Source of the DNA: an uncultured Candidatus Melainabacteria bacterium
GTDB lineage: Bacteria; Cyanobacteriota; Vampirovibrionia; Gastranaerophilales; Gastranaerophilaceae
Assembly: GCA_934754655.1 (NCBI GenBank)
Contig: CAKVIC010000012.1
Span: 1-64,000 of the forward strand
Direction: 5' to 3'
Length of the DNA: 64,000 nucleotides
Numbering within the stretch: position 1 is the stretch's first letter; the number at the start of each line of letters is the position of its first letter. Shown here piece by piece: positions 1-8,170 of the stretch. The translations under genes and the position numbers were made by a program. The notes under the pieces were generated by a model. The model made no database searches, had not been told where the DNA came from, and was given only the letters and a program-made list of their open reading frames with translations.

Positions 1-8
1 TTGAATTA

Positions 9-67
9 TTCGGGGTGTCGACGGAGTAACGTCCGACCGACACCTCACGGGCTAAAGCCCTACCGAA
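9..67. repeat. Structured intergenic element folding as a three-way junction
   Basis: TTCGG (9-13) can pair with CCGAA (63-67). This encloses one stem-loop with arms GGTGTCG (14-20) and CGACACC (38-44), itself holding an inner ACG/CGT stem, and a second with arms GGGCT (49-53) and AGCCC (56-60). The pairing is read directly from the sequence. The element is much richer in G+C than its surroundings and lies just downstream of the minus-strand gene that ends at 74. It could be a transcript end, a small RNA or a REP-like repeat. No second copy was noticed in the window. Confidence 0.45.
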
Positions 68-73
68 AATCCG

Positions 74-496
74 CTACTGTATTTCATTATGTTGAAAACG
101 TGTGAAATGATTGATATAAGAATTTATCGGAATCATTGAATCTGTTTTGTTATTCATTTCTGGAATTGCAGAATTGTTAATTTGTTTAGCTTCAATTCGT
201 GCATTATAATCCGTGTTTTCTTTAAATTGTTTTATTTTTAATTCTTCATAACATGCAAAACGTTCTTCGTTAGCAGAAATAGCTGTGCATTCTTCAAGCT
301 GTTTATCAAACTCAACTTTTCTATTATACCAATAATTCCCAATAACATTGAGTTTATTCCATTTCGTAGGTTCTTTAACTTCTACATACAGTGATGGCGC
401 AAAATCACTCCACGCAGGAACTTTTACTCCGCAATCATCTGCTAATACAACAAGCGGTAACGCTAAAACCATTAATAATAAAATCTTTTTCTTCAT
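74..496 (-). CDS. Small secreted protein of unknown function
   Basis: The product is 140 residues. The ATG at 496 is chosen over an in-frame TTG two codons upstream. The N-terminus is a clear Sec signal peptide: a lysine cluster (MKKK), a hydrophobic core rich in L and V, and a probable signal peptidase I site after VLA, before DDCG. The mature part is charged, has three cysteines (DDCG, EECT, FACYE), and no recognised domain. A TATAAT box lies 6 bases before the ATG, so the mRNA may be leaderless. Function is unknown; the likely location is the periplasm or outside the cell. Structured element 9-67 follows the stop codon. Confidence 0.6.
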   Translation of the reverse strand: MKKKILLLMVLALPLVVLADDCGVKVPAWSDFAPSLYVEVKEPTKWNKLNVIGNYWYNRKVEFDKQLEECTAISANEERFACYEELKIKQFKENTDYNARIEAKQINNSAIPEMNNKTDSMIPINSYINHFTRFQHNEIQ

Positions 497-502
497 ATTC
501 AA

Positions 503-508
503 ATTATA
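503..508 (-). promoter_or_regulatory. -10 box giving a probable leaderless transcript
   Basis: TATAAT on the minus strand with 6 bases between its end and the ATG at 496, so transcription would start at or next to the start codon. No strong -35 hexamer is visible. Confidence 0.45.
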
Positions 509-569
509 TCATTATTTTTGTAGTCCTTCTTTAAATGTAAAGATTTTGTTACATTTGATAAAAAATAGT

Positions 570-606
570 CAATTTTTTTTTGTTCAAATACTTTATATAT
601 ATAAGG
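570..606 (+). promoter_or_regulatory. Candidate special promoter, CAA/T-tract plus TACTTTATATATATA (site 1 of 4)
   Basis: CAA followed by nine T residues at 570-581, then TACTTTATATATATAAGG beginning exactly 19 bases after the C of CAA. The same two boxes with the same 19-base offset occur at 25933-25970 and, on the minus strand, at 27693-27731 and 48081-48117. The gene at 637 starts about 30 bases downstream. No TTGACA-like -35 element is present. Confidence 0.5.
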
Positions 607-636
607 TTAGTTATATAGAAATTAAGGTTGGTTGTC

Positions 637-1263
637 ATGATCAATAATATTGCAAATATTGACACCCCTACTAGTAGGGGTGTGTTAAAAACAAGTACTT
701 CGCAGTTCTGCGTGCCGACGATGCCACCGCTGTTGTCGTTTAAAACTCGCAAAACCAAAGAAAAAGCAATAATTCGAGTTAAAAAATTTCGACGACGAGA
801 AAATATTGTTATTGCAGGCGATATTGACGAAAATTATGTTGATATTGTAGAAACGGAAACGCCACAAGAACGATATTCAAATTCGGAGTTCAATTTCTTT
901 CGATTACAGGCAGATGCTAATAAAACAAAATTTTTGAAAAACTGCTATGTGATTGATTATATTCAATCCCCACAGCCCAAGCAAGGGCTGGGAACAAATG
1001 CAATAAAGGCATTGGCGGAAAAAGCAATGTTTGACCCTATTGCTGAGGGGCGAATTGTGACTTTTTGCGTTCCGGTTTGGAAGGAATCGTCACCGGCTAT
1101 ATTTTTCTATAAACTTGGTTTTAGATTTTTAGAAGCCAGTGGAAACGAATATATTCAAACTTGTATTGATAAAAAAATACCGGATATTCCGGCGCAGGTC
1201 GGAATGATGTATTTGCCAAGGCAAAATTTGCATAAATTACTGCGTTATGGAGATTTATGTTAG
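637..1263 (+). CDS. GNAT-like N-acetyltransferase
   Basis: The product is 208 residues. ATG 637 is preferred over the upstream TTG (628) because AAGG lies about 9 bases ahead of it. The stretch PQPKQGLGTNAIKAL resembles the acetyl-CoA pyrophosphate loop (Q/R-x-x-G-x-G/A) that starts the central GNAT helix. The later IFFYKLGFRF matches the GNAT C-terminal 'aa.FY.k.GF' motif. Substrate unknown. The first ~45 residues are not part of the fold and include a DNA palindrome at 662-683. The next gene begins on the base after the stop codon, so the two are probably translated together. The family call is fairly safe; the role is not. Confidence 0.6.
   Translation: MINNIANIDTPTSRGVLKTSTSQFCVPTMPPLLSFKTRKTKEKAIIRVKKFRRRENIVIAGDIDENYVDIVETETPQERYSNSEFNFFRLQADANKTKFLKNCYVIDYIQSPQPKQGLGTNAIKALAEKAMFDPIAEGRIVTFCVPVWKESSPAIFFYKLGFRFLEASGNEYIQTCIDKKIPDIPAQVGMMYLPRQNLHKLLRYGDLC
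662..683. repeat. 22-bp perfect palindrome inside the start of the GNAT gene
   Basis: ACACCCCTACT joined directly to its reverse complement AGTAGGGGTGT, a 22-base perfect dyad 25 bases into the coding sequence. It could be an operator or a cruciform/hairpin that affects early translation. It has no T tract, so it is not a standard terminator. Confidence 0.6.
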
Positions 1264-1632
1264 ATGTCTGATTTGATAAATAATCAATCTGAAATATATT
1301 TACAACAACCTGTAGTGATTAATTCTCAAGCTTCCGGGAATTCTTATGTTGCTATAGGGCCTGAATATATAAAACATAAACCTTTGTTTGATGATACCGC
1401 TGCAAATAAGCGTGCTTGGTCACTTTATCGTGAATTTAATCCGATTGATAATCAAAAAATGGATAAAAAATTAAAGCAGCTCAATGATATTTTTATAACA
1501 GAAAAACATCACATGCCGGATATTAATTCTAAAGAAAAAAATAATTATACCAAAATTTTATTAGATGTTATTGGTTTGTCTTTTCTAGTTTTAGGTGTAG
1601 GATTAATTATAAAAAAGTTACGTAAAAAATAA
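1264..1632 (+). CDS. Tail-anchored small protein of unknown function
   Basis: The product is 122 residues. The ATG follows directly on the TAG stop of the GNAT gene, with GGAG about 10 bases upstream, so coupled translation is likely. Residues 1-90 are soluble and polar. About residues 97-115 form one hydrophobic helix (LLDVIGLSFLVLGVGLII), and the protein ends in the basic tail KKLRKK. This is the layout of a C-terminally anchored inner-membrane protein with its N-terminal part in the cytoplasm. I do not recognise a family. Shared transcription with the acetyltransferase suggests a joint role, but nothing more can be said. Confidence 0.6.
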   Translation: MSDLINNQSEIYLQQPVVINSQASGNSYVAIGPEYIKHKPLFDDTAANKRAWSLYREFNPIDNQKMDKKLKQLNDIFITEKHHMPDINSKEKNNYTKILLDVIGLSFLVLGVGLIIKKLRKK

Positions 1633-1645
1633 ATATAAAGATTTT

Positions 1646-1690
1646 ATAAATGTTAATAAAGTTTTCTTTGTTATAAAATTTTTTATGTTA
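1646..1690 (+). terminator. Weak AT-rich hairpin after the tail-anchored gene
   Basis: ATTTTATAA and TTATAAAAT can pair around a loop of about 20 bases, followed by a short T run. It is AT-only and therefore weak. Confidence 0.3.
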
Positions 1691-1737
1691 GAATATTTAT
1701 CAAAAGTATAGTAAAAAGATTATTAAGAGAGGTTATA

Positions 1738-3582
1738 ATGTGCGGAATTGTCGGATATATAGGAAATAAATCAGCTGTTGATATTTTATTGGAAGGATTG
1801 ACCAATTTGGAATATCGTGGTTATGATTCGGCCGGTATTGCAGTGAATGTTGATGGACAAGTTGAATTATATAAAGCAGAAGGAAAGCTTCAAAATTTAA
1901 AAAATATTGTTGCAGAACATAAAACTCATATTGATAAATCAACAATCGGTATTGGTCATATTCGCTGGGCAACTCACGGTGCTCCAACGACAGTAAACGC
2001 GCATCCTCATTGTTGTAATTGTGGAAGATTGGCAATTGTTCATAACGGTATTATAGAAAATTATAAAGAATTGCGTGAAAAATTAGAAAAAAATGGTTGT
2101 AAATTCCGTTCTCAAACAGATACAGAAACAGTTGCACACTTAATTGCAAATAAATTTGCAATGACAAAAGATTTGACTGAAGCTGTAAGACTAGCAACGA
2201 AAGAACTTGACGGTACGTATGCGTTGTGTGTTATGCATCAAGATGTTAAAGGCGTTCTTGTTGCAACAAGACGCAATGCTCCTCTTGTCGTGGGAATCGG
2301 TGAAGGTGAAAATTTTGTTGCTTCTGATGTTCCAGCAATGATTAAATACACCAAAAAGGCGATGTATTTAGAAGATAATCAAATTGTAACGTTAACATCT
2401 GATTCAATAAAGTTAATTGATATTGATAATAATGAGTTGCCTCAAAAAGTTGAATTATTACCTTGGGAACCTGTTGCTCTAAGTAAAATGGGTTACAAAC
2501 ATTTTATGTTAAAGGAAATTCATGAGCAACCAGATGTAATAAGAAATGTTTTATCGGGCAAGCTTCATACAAGTGATGAGCCTATAAGTTTAAAAGAAGT
2601 AACTTTAAGTGCTGAAGCTTTAAGGGATATGTCAAGAATTCAAATTGTAGCTTGCGGAACTTCATTGCATGCTGCTTTAATCGGAAAATATATAATAGAG
2701 CAACTTTGTGGAATTACAGTGGATGTTGAGCCGTCAAGTGAATATATTTATCGAAAAACTTTAACTGATAAAAATACGCTAGTTATTGGTGTTTCTCAAT
2801 CGGGTGAAACTGCTGATACAATTACAGCTGTAAGGCAAGCAAAATCAAAAGGTTCACATATTTTGATTATAACAAACCGTCCTGATTCGACAATGGCAAG
2901 AGAAGCTGATAGTTTAGTTTCGGTAAATGCCGGTATCGAAGTTAGTGTTGCTGCAACGAAATCTTATATGGCACAAGTTTTATCTTTTTATCTTCTTGCA
3001 CTTTATATTGCCGAGATAAAAAAATCTACAAGTGTGGACGAGCTTAATAATATTAAGCATGAATTAATTGTTCTACCTCAAAAATTAGAGGAAATTTTAA
3101 ACCATAAAGATGTCATAAAAGTTTGTGCCAAAAAGTTTGCTAATTTTAAAGATTTTGTATTTATTGCAAGAGGTATAAATTATGCGACAGCTTTAGAGGG
3201 TGCATTAAAACTAAAAGAAATCAGTTATATTAATGCAACCGGTTATCCGGCAGGTGAATTAAAACATGGACCAATCGCAATGCTTGATGAAACAATGCCT
3301 GTTTTGGCGATTATAAACAAGGGTGTTGTTTATGAAAAGATTTTATCAAATGCAGAAGAAGCAAAAGCTCGTAATGCAAAAATAATTGCCTTAACTGATT
3401 CTGATGACAAAAAATTAGAGGATTTATTTGATTTTATAATCAAAGTTCCTTATGTTGATGAAATTTTGTCACCAATTTTAGCGGTTGTGCCTTTGCAATT
3501 GTTAGCTTATTATATTGCAGAATTTTTAGGTAAGGATGTTGATCAACCTAGAAACCTTGCGAAATCCGTAACAGTGGAATAA
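1738..3582 (+). CDS. glmS: Glutamine-fructose-6-phosphate aminotransferase (isomerizing)
   Basis: The product is 614 residues, normal for GlmS. It makes glucosamine-6-phosphate from fructose-6-phosphate and glutamine, the entry step to UDP-GlcNAc, peptidoglycan and LPS. The protein begins MCGIVGYIG, so Cys2 is the N-terminal nucleophile of the glutaminase domain; RGYDSAGIA and HIRWATHG follow as expected. Two SIS domains (about 290-600) contain VACGTSLHA and SQSGETADT. The end DQPRNLAKSVTVE is the standard isomerase tail. GAGAGG sits ahead of the ATG. No glmS ribozyme is seen in the roughly 100-base leader. An isomerase-only paralog lies at 26307. Confidence 0.97.
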   Translation: MCGIVGYIGNKSAVDILLEGLTNLEYRGYDSAGIAVNVDGQVELYKAEGKLQNLKNIVAEHKTHIDKSTIGIGHIRWATHGAPTTVNAHPHCCNCGRLAIVHNGIIENYKELREKLEKNGCKFRSQTDTETVAHLIANKFAMTKDLTEAVRLATKELDGTYALCVMHQDVKGVLVATRRNAPLVVGIGEGENFVASDVPAMIKYTKKAMYLEDNQIVTLTSDSIKLIDIDNNELPQKVELLPWEPVALSKMGYKHFMLKEIHEQPDVIRNVLSGKLHTSDEPISLKEVTLSAEALRDMSRIQIVACGTSLHAALIGKYIIEQLCGITVDVEPSSEYIYRKTLTDKNTLVIGVSQSGETADTITAVRQAKSKGSHILIITNRPDSTMAREADSLVSVNAGIEVSVAATKSYMAQVLSFYLLALYIAEIKKSTSVDELNNIKHELIVLPQKLEEILNHKDVIKVCAKKFANFKDFVFIARGINYATALEGALKLKEISYINATGYPAGELKHGPIAMLDETMPVLAIINKGVVYEKILSNAEEAKARNAKIIALTDSDDKKLEDLFDFIIKVPYVDEILSPILAVVPLQLLAYYIAEFLGKDVDQPRNLAKSVTVE

Positions 3583-3587
3583 AGTTT

Positions 3588-3752
3588 ATGCAAGTTGTAT
3601 CTAGAATCGTAAAAATTGAAAATAATCATGCGCCAACTGTTGAATATTTTGAAAAAATGTTTACAAAACTAAATATTAACGCTTTGCGTTGGTCAATAGT
3701 GCATGTTGATGATAAAATATATACGGTCAGCGTCGCTGATTTAATTGAATAA
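3588..3752 (+). CDS. Small protein of unknown function between glmS and ahcY
   Basis: The ORF is 54 residues, starting MQVVSRIVKIENNH and ending SVADLIE. It starts 5 bases after the glmS stop and ends 21 bases before ahcY, filling the gap almost exactly. The composition is that of a normal folded protein, with a mix of V, I, Y, W and charged residues. There is no strong ribosome binding site, only GGAA a few bases ahead, so it may be read by coupling to glmS. No family is recognised. Confidence 0.5.
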   Translation: MQVVSRIVKIENNHAPTVEYFEKMFTKLNINALRWSIVHVDDKIYTVSVADLIE

Positions 3753-3773
3753 AATTATGAAAGTGAGGATTGT

Positions 3774-5039
3774 ATGAATTGTACAAAAATTAGTCCTGAT
3801 ATCAAAGATATAAATTTAGCTGAACAAGGTAAAAATAACATAGAATGGGCTTTAAAGGATATGCCTGTTTTAAGAAAGATTGAAGAAAGATTTATTAAAG
3901 AACAGCCTTTTGCAGGTTTAAGATTGTCAGCATGTGTTCACGTTACAAAGGAAACTGCAGCTTTATGCACAGTAATGAAAGCTGGTGGAGCTGATGCGGT
4001 TTTAATAGCATCGAACCCTTTATCAACTCAAGATGATGTTGCGGCGGCACTTGTTAAATACTGGGATATTCCGGTATTAGGCTATGCCGGCGAATCTGTT
4101 GAAACATATAAAAAACACGCGCGTTTGGCTTTGGAACATAATCCTGATATTATTATTGATGATGGTTGTGATTTGGTTGCTACTTTGCACGAAGAAAGAC
4201 CGGATTTAGCGAAAAATATTATTGGCTCAACAGAAGAAACTACTACCGGTATCATAAGATTACAAGCTCTTGAAAACAGCGGAGAATTAAGATTTCCTGC
4301 TTTAGGTGTTAATACAAGTTTAACAAAACATTTGTATGATAACCGTTATGGCACAGGTCAAAGTGCAATGGATGGAATTATGCGTGCTGCAAATATTCTT
4401 ATTGCAGGCAAAACTGTTGTTATTTCTGGTTACGGTTGGTGCGGTAAAGGTTGTTCTATGCGTGCAAAGGCGCTTGGCGCAAATGTTATAGTATGCGAGG
4501 TCGATCCGCTTAAAGCTTTAGAAGCTGCAATGGAAGGTTATAGAGTTATGCCAATAGCAGAAGCTGCTAAAATTGGTGATATTTTCTTGACTGTAACAGG
4601 TGATAAGCATGTTGTTGATGTTCAACATATTTTAACAATGAAGGATGGAGTGTTCTTGTGTAATGCCGGACACTTTGATCATGAAGTTAATGTTGCAGGT
4701 TTAAAATCTCATGCGGTTGAAATTAAGAGAATAAGACCGTTCTTGGATGAGTATAAATTAGATAATGGAAAATCAGCGTATGTTTTAGCAGAAGGTCGTT
4801 TGGTTAATTTAGTAGCAGCAGAAGGTCATCCGGCATCAGTTATGGATATGAGTTTTGCAAACCAAGCTTTGGGTATGGAATTTTTAGTAAAAAATAAAGG
4901 AAAATTGCCTAATAAATTGCATACTTTACCGGAAAGCGTTGATATGAAGATTGCTCAATTGAAGCTTGAATCAATGGGTATTTCTATTGATACTTTAACT
5001 GCTGAACAAGAAGAATACTTAAATAGTTGGAAGTTATAA
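3774..5039 (+). CDS. ahcY: Adenosylhomocysteinase (S-adenosyl-L-homocysteine hydrolase)
   Basis: The product is 421 residues, close to the usual length. It splits S-adenosylhomocysteine into adenosine and homocysteine, clearing the inhibitor left by methyltransferases. The sequence shows the substrate-domain start (LAEQGKNNIEWALKDMPVL), the NAD loop GYGWCGKGCSMRAKALGA at about 219, and the C-terminal region with EGRLVNLVAAEGHPASVMDMSFANQ, here cited as EGRLVNLVAAEGHP. GTGAGG precedes the ATG. It is followed 6 bases later by rnhB. No SAH riboswitch is evident upstream. Confidence 0.97.
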   Translation: MNCTKISPDIKDINLAEQGKNNIEWALKDMPVLRKIEERFIKEQPFAGLRLSACVHVTKETAALCTVMKAGGADAVLIASNPLSTQDDVAAALVKYWDIPVLGYAGESVETYKKHARLALEHNPDIIIDDGCDLVATLHEERPDLAKNIIGSTEETTTGIIRLQALENSGELRFPALGVNTSLTKHLYDNRYGTGQSAMDGIMRAANILIAGKTVVISGYGWCGKGCSMRAKALGANVIVCEVDPLKALEAAMEGYRVMPIAEAAKIGDIFLTVTGDKHVVDVQHILTMKDGVFLCNAGHFDHEVNVAGLKSHAVEIKRIRPFLDEYKLDNGKSAYVLAEGRLVNLVAAEGHPASVMDMSFANQALGMEFLVKNKGKLPNKLHTLPESVDMKIAQLKLESMGISIDTLTAEQEEYLNSWKL

Positions 5040-5045
5040 TTTTTA

Positions 5046-5729
5046 ATGACTTTATTCAATTCTACTTCTCAAAGTCTTTTTGATTTTGATAAAACTTTTG
5101 CAAAAACAATTATCGGAACAGATGAAGCTGGACGTGGACCTGCGGCTGGTGGTGTATATGTGGTTGCTGTTTGTTTTGAAAAAATTACAAAAGGCTTGGT
5201 GAGTGATCTTGCTATTTTAAATGATTCAAAAAAGCTTACTCCTAAAAAACGAGATTCGATTTTTGATATTATAAAAAATAATACGATTAACGAAATTGTT
5301 TGTGTTGAAGTAGAAGAAATTGAAAGTATTAACATTCTGAATGCGTCATTGAAAGGTATGCGACAAGCTTGTTTAAGTGTAATTCAAAAAGTTGGCAAAA
5401 AAGATATTTTAACGCTTGTTGATGGAAACAAATTGATTAAATTTTATGAATATCCTCAGCAATTTTTGATAAAAGGTGACTCAAAATCAGCATCAATTGC
5501 AGCAGCAAGTGTATTGGCAAAGGTTTCGCGTGATAGGTATATGGAAAAATTACACGAAGAATTTCCTGTATATAATTGGTATAAAAATGCGGGTTATTTA
5601 ACTGCCGAACATCTTGGAGCTATTGATAAATATGGGCTTTGTAAATATCATAGACCATCTTTTTTAAAGAAACATTTTGCAAAAATTAAAGATGAAAAAT
5701 TGAAAAAATTATATGTTGAAAAGATTTAG
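5046..5729 (+). CDS. rnhB: Ribonuclease HII
   Basis: The product is 227 residues. It cuts the RNA strand of RNA-DNA hybrids and single ribonucleotides in DNA. GTDEAGRGPAAGG near residue 25 holds the first two metal-binding acids (D26, E27). DSKKLTPKKR and the later LVDGNK and KGDSKSASIAAASVLAK are family motifs. It starts 6 bases after ahcY and is probably its last operon partner; a strong hairpin with a T run follows at 5752. Confidence 0.95.
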   Translation: MTLFNSTSQSLFDFDKTFAKTIIGTDEAGRGPAAGGVYVVAVCFEKITKGLVSDLAILNDSKKLTPKKRDSIFDIIKNNTINEIVCVEVEEIESINILNASLKGMRQACLSVIQKVGKKDILTLVDGNKLIKFYEYPQQFLIKGDSKSASIAAASVLAKVSRDRYMEKLHEEFPVYNWYKNAGYLTAEHLGAIDKYGLCKYHRPSFLKKHFAKIKDEKLKKLYVEKI

Positions 5730-5746
5730 TTTTTTAAATTTTAAAA

Positions 5747-5786
5747 TAAAAACAGGTTGTTTGATTTTTAAGCAACCTGTTTTTTA
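5747..5786. terminator. Bidirectional terminator between rnhB and the carrier gene
   Basis: ACAGGTTG (5752-5759) pairs with CAACCTGT (5773-5780). There are A-rich bases before and six or more T after, so it can stop transcripts from both converging genes. Confidence 0.85.
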
Positions 5787-5805
5787 TATTATTTATTTTG
5801 TTTTT

Positions 5806-7134
5806 TTAATTCATCAAAAACTTAAGCCAAATGTATCCTGAACTTAGTAATAATGAAATCAAAACGGCTGTAACACCATATTTTAAATAAGGTATAAATT
5901 TGATTTCATGTCCATTGGCTTTTGCAGTTTCAGAAACTATTACGTTTGCTGCCGCTCCGATGATAGTCAAGTTTCCACCAAGGCATGCACCAAGTGATAA
6001 GCACCACCATAATGGAGTTGCAAAAGTGGTTCCTTCTGTGATTGAAATTTGTGAAATCATTGGTGTCATTGTTGCAGTGTATGGTATATTATCGATTATA
6101 CCTGATAAAATTCCTGACCCCCACAATATAACCATTGAAGCTGCTGATTGCGAGCCTTGGGTAACGTCCAACAGCCATTTAGCCATTAATTCGATACCAC
6201 CAGCTTTTTCAAATCCACCGATTATAATAAATAAACCTATGAAAAAGAATATAGTGTTCCATTCGACATCTTTGATAATATCAGTAGGTTTTTCAAATAA
6301 TAACAAGAAACTTGCACCAGCCATTGCGCAAACACAAGTTTGTAAGCCTGTTGCATCGTGAGTTACAAACCCTAAGATTACAAGAGTTAAAACGATTAAA
6401 GAACGAATCATTAGGTTTTTGTCTTGAATCGTTTTAGTATTATCAATTTTAGAAATTTGTTCCATTCTTTCAGGTGTGGTGTGCAATTCTTTTCTGAACA
6501 TAAACAACATAGTGCATGTAACAGCGATTAAAATTACCGATACAATGTCTGTAAGTTCTTTTAAGAAATCCATAAAAGATAAACCGGCTGCGCTACCTAT
6601 TATTATGTTTGGGGGATCACCAATCAAGGTTGCCGTACCACCTATATTTGATGCTAAAATCTCGGTTATCAAAAATGGTAAAGGGTTTATGTCTAATTCT
6701 TTTGCGATAGCAAATGTTATTGGCATAATTAAAATTACTGTTGTAACGTTATCTAAAAATGCAGAAACAACAGCTGTAAAAATTGCTAAGCAAAATAAAA
6801 TAACTTTTGGGCGTCCTTTTGTTTTCTTTAACATTGCATTTGCAAGCCAGTTAAACATTCCGCTACGTGTTGCGATACTTACAATAATCATCATTGAAAC
6901 AAGTAAGAAAATTACGTTAAAATCAATGTAATTAATAAAGTAATAAGGATTTAAAGAATCCTCAACCTTTGCGTTGTGCCCTAAAAGTCCTAAAATCAAT
7001 GTGATTGATGCGCCAACGAGTGCAATTGTCATTTTCGGAATTTTTTCAAGTGCGATAAAAATATACGATATAATCAAAATTGCAGTAGAAATTATCAGCG
7101 CGTGTGATTGAACAATATTAACCAAACTATCCAT
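5806..7134 (-). CDS. ArsB/NhaD-type (ion transporter superfamily) membrane carrier
   Basis: The product is 442 residues, almost wholly hydrophobic with about 11-12 membrane helices. Conserved segments include FLDNVTTVILIMPIT, NIGGTATLIGDPPN and, in the second half, GGNLTIIGAAANVIV. These are the paired hairpin motifs of the ArsB/NhaD/SLC13 group. Members move sodium, arsenite, phosphate or dicarboxylates; the substrate cannot be told here, and no ars genes are adjacent. It is convergent with rnhB and divergent from xerC. Confidence 0.85.
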   Translation of the reverse strand: MDSLVNIVQSHALIISTAILIISYIFIALEKIPKMTIALVGASITLILGLLGHNAKVEDSLNPYYFINYIDFNVIFLLVSMMIIVSIATRSGMFNWLANAMLKKTKGRPKVILFCLAIFTAVVSAFLDNVTTVILIMPITFAIAKELDINPLPFLITEILASNIGGTATLIGDPPNIIIGSAAGLSFMDFLKELTDIVSVILIAVTCTMLFMFRKELHTTPERMEQISKIDNTKTIQDKNLMIRSLIVLTLVILGFVTHDATGLQTCVCAMAGASFLLLFEKPTDIIKDVEWNTIFFFIGLFIIIGGFEKAGGIELMAKWLLDVTQGSQSAASMVILWGSGILSGIIDNIPYTATMTPMISQISITEGTTFATPLWWCLSLGACLGGNLTIIGAAANVIVSETAKANGHEIKFIPYLKYGVTAVLISLLLSSGYIWLKFLMN

Positions 7135-7223
7135 ATTCTCTTCCTTAAGTTAAATCTGTACACGAAAAAGTCTAGCATAAAAAGAAATTGAAATAAAGCA
7201 TTTTCAATATTAATAAGATTTGC

Positions 7224-7249
7224 TATAATAAATTTGTTGGCAACAAATT
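7224..7249 (+). promoter_or_regulatory. xerC promoter -10 box with an inverted repeat up to the start codon
   Basis: TATAAT (7224-7229) is followed by AATTTGTTG-G-CAACAAATT (7231-7249), a perfect 9+9 inverted repeat. It ends on the base before the ATG and would overlap the transcription start. It has the position of an operator or a start-site hairpin. Confidence 0.5.
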
Positions 7250-8164
7250 ATGGAACTTGAAGAAAAAAGATATATTGATGGATTCAAAATTTATTTGGGT
7301 GTTGAGAAGAATTTTTCTCAACATACTTTGCGTGCATATATTTCGGATGTGGTTGCATTTATACTTTGGCTTAATGGACAAAAATGCTCTGATATAGATT
7401 TTAATAAGTTAAGAGAATATGTTCATTTTATTCAAAATTTCAATTATAAAAAGACAACAATCGCTCGCAAAATTGCAGCAGTTAGGACTTTTTATAAATA
7501 TTTGTTTCGAGAAAATATTGTAGAATCTAATCCAGCAGATTCTTTAATAGCGCCAAAACGTCCTAAATCTTTACCCAAATTCTTAACACCTGAAGAAGTT
7601 GAAAAGATTTTAAACAATATTCCAATTGATTCACCTGCCGGATTTAGAAATCGAGTTATTGTAGAACTTTTATGGGCTACAGGAATGCGTGTTTCAGAAT
7701 TGAGTAGTTTGAATTTTGGAGATTTGAATATAGAAGAAAATGAGATTAAAGTGTTTGGTAAAGGTGCGAAAGAGCGAATTGTTTTAATTACAAATCGAGC
7801 AAAAGAATATTTAAAACAATATATTAAAACTGCAAGATGTTTGTTAGCTCCAGAATTTTTGCCCAAAGAAGAGATTGATGAGGAAACACCATTATTCATT
7901 AATAATACAGGTTATAGGCTTCAAAATAGAACAATAAGAAATGCAATCCGTGATGTTGTTGATAAAATTCATTTGCCAAAGAAAGTTACTCCACACGTAT
8001 TTCGACATAGTTTTGCGACAAAACTTATTGAAAATGGAGCTGATTTAAGAGTTGTGCAAGAATTATTAGGTCATGCAGGAATTTCAAATACTCAAATCTA
8101 TACACATGTTTCAATGAAGCGTATTCATGATGTTTATGATTCAGCTCATCCGCACGCAAAATAG
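7250..8164 (+). CDS. xerC: Tyrosine recombinase XerC-like
   Basis: The product is 304 residues, usual for XerC/XerD. The N-terminal SAM-like core-binding domain is residues 1-95. The catalytic domain shows R147 (TGMRVSEL), a lysine in GKGAKER, H249-x-x-R252 (HVFRHSF), a histidine in LLGHAG and the nucleophile Y284 (QIYTH). It resolves chromosome dimers at dif. It stands alone between house-keeping genes, with no phage, integron or att signs, so the house-keeping role is favoured over a mobile-element integrase. Whether it is XerC or XerD cannot be settled here. Confidence 0.88.
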   Translation: MELEEKRYIDGFKIYLGVEKNFSQHTLRAYISDVVAFILWLNGQKCSDIDFNKLREYVHFIQNFNYKKTTIARKIAAVRTFYKYLFRENIVESNPADSLIAPKRPKSLPKFLTPEEVEKILNNIPIDSPAGFRNRVIVELLWATGMRVSELSSLNFGDLNIEENEIKVFGKGAKERIVLITNRAKEYLKQYIKTARCLLAPEFLPKEEIDEETPLFINNTGYRLQNRTIRNAIRDVVDKIHLPKKVTPHVFRHSFATKLIENGADLRVVQELLGHAGISNTQIYTHVSMKRIHDVYDSAHPHAK

Positions 8165-8170
8165 AATCTT

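Noticed and set aside
955..990. Inverted repeat CAGCCC/GGGCTG in the GNAT gene as a regulatory hairpin
   Set aside because: It encodes the conserved acetyl-CoA loop, so the repeat is most likely a codon coincidence.
5900..6931. Plus-strand open frames of about 150 codons opposite the ArsB/NhaD-type carrier
   Set aside because: They are shadows of the minus-strand membrane protein; residues show no family pattern and no ribosome binding site.
7250..8164. Tyrosine recombinase as sign of a prophage or integrative element
   Set aside because: No phage, conjugation or cargo genes, no att-like direct repeats, and base composition equals the surroundings; it fits house-keeping XerC/D.
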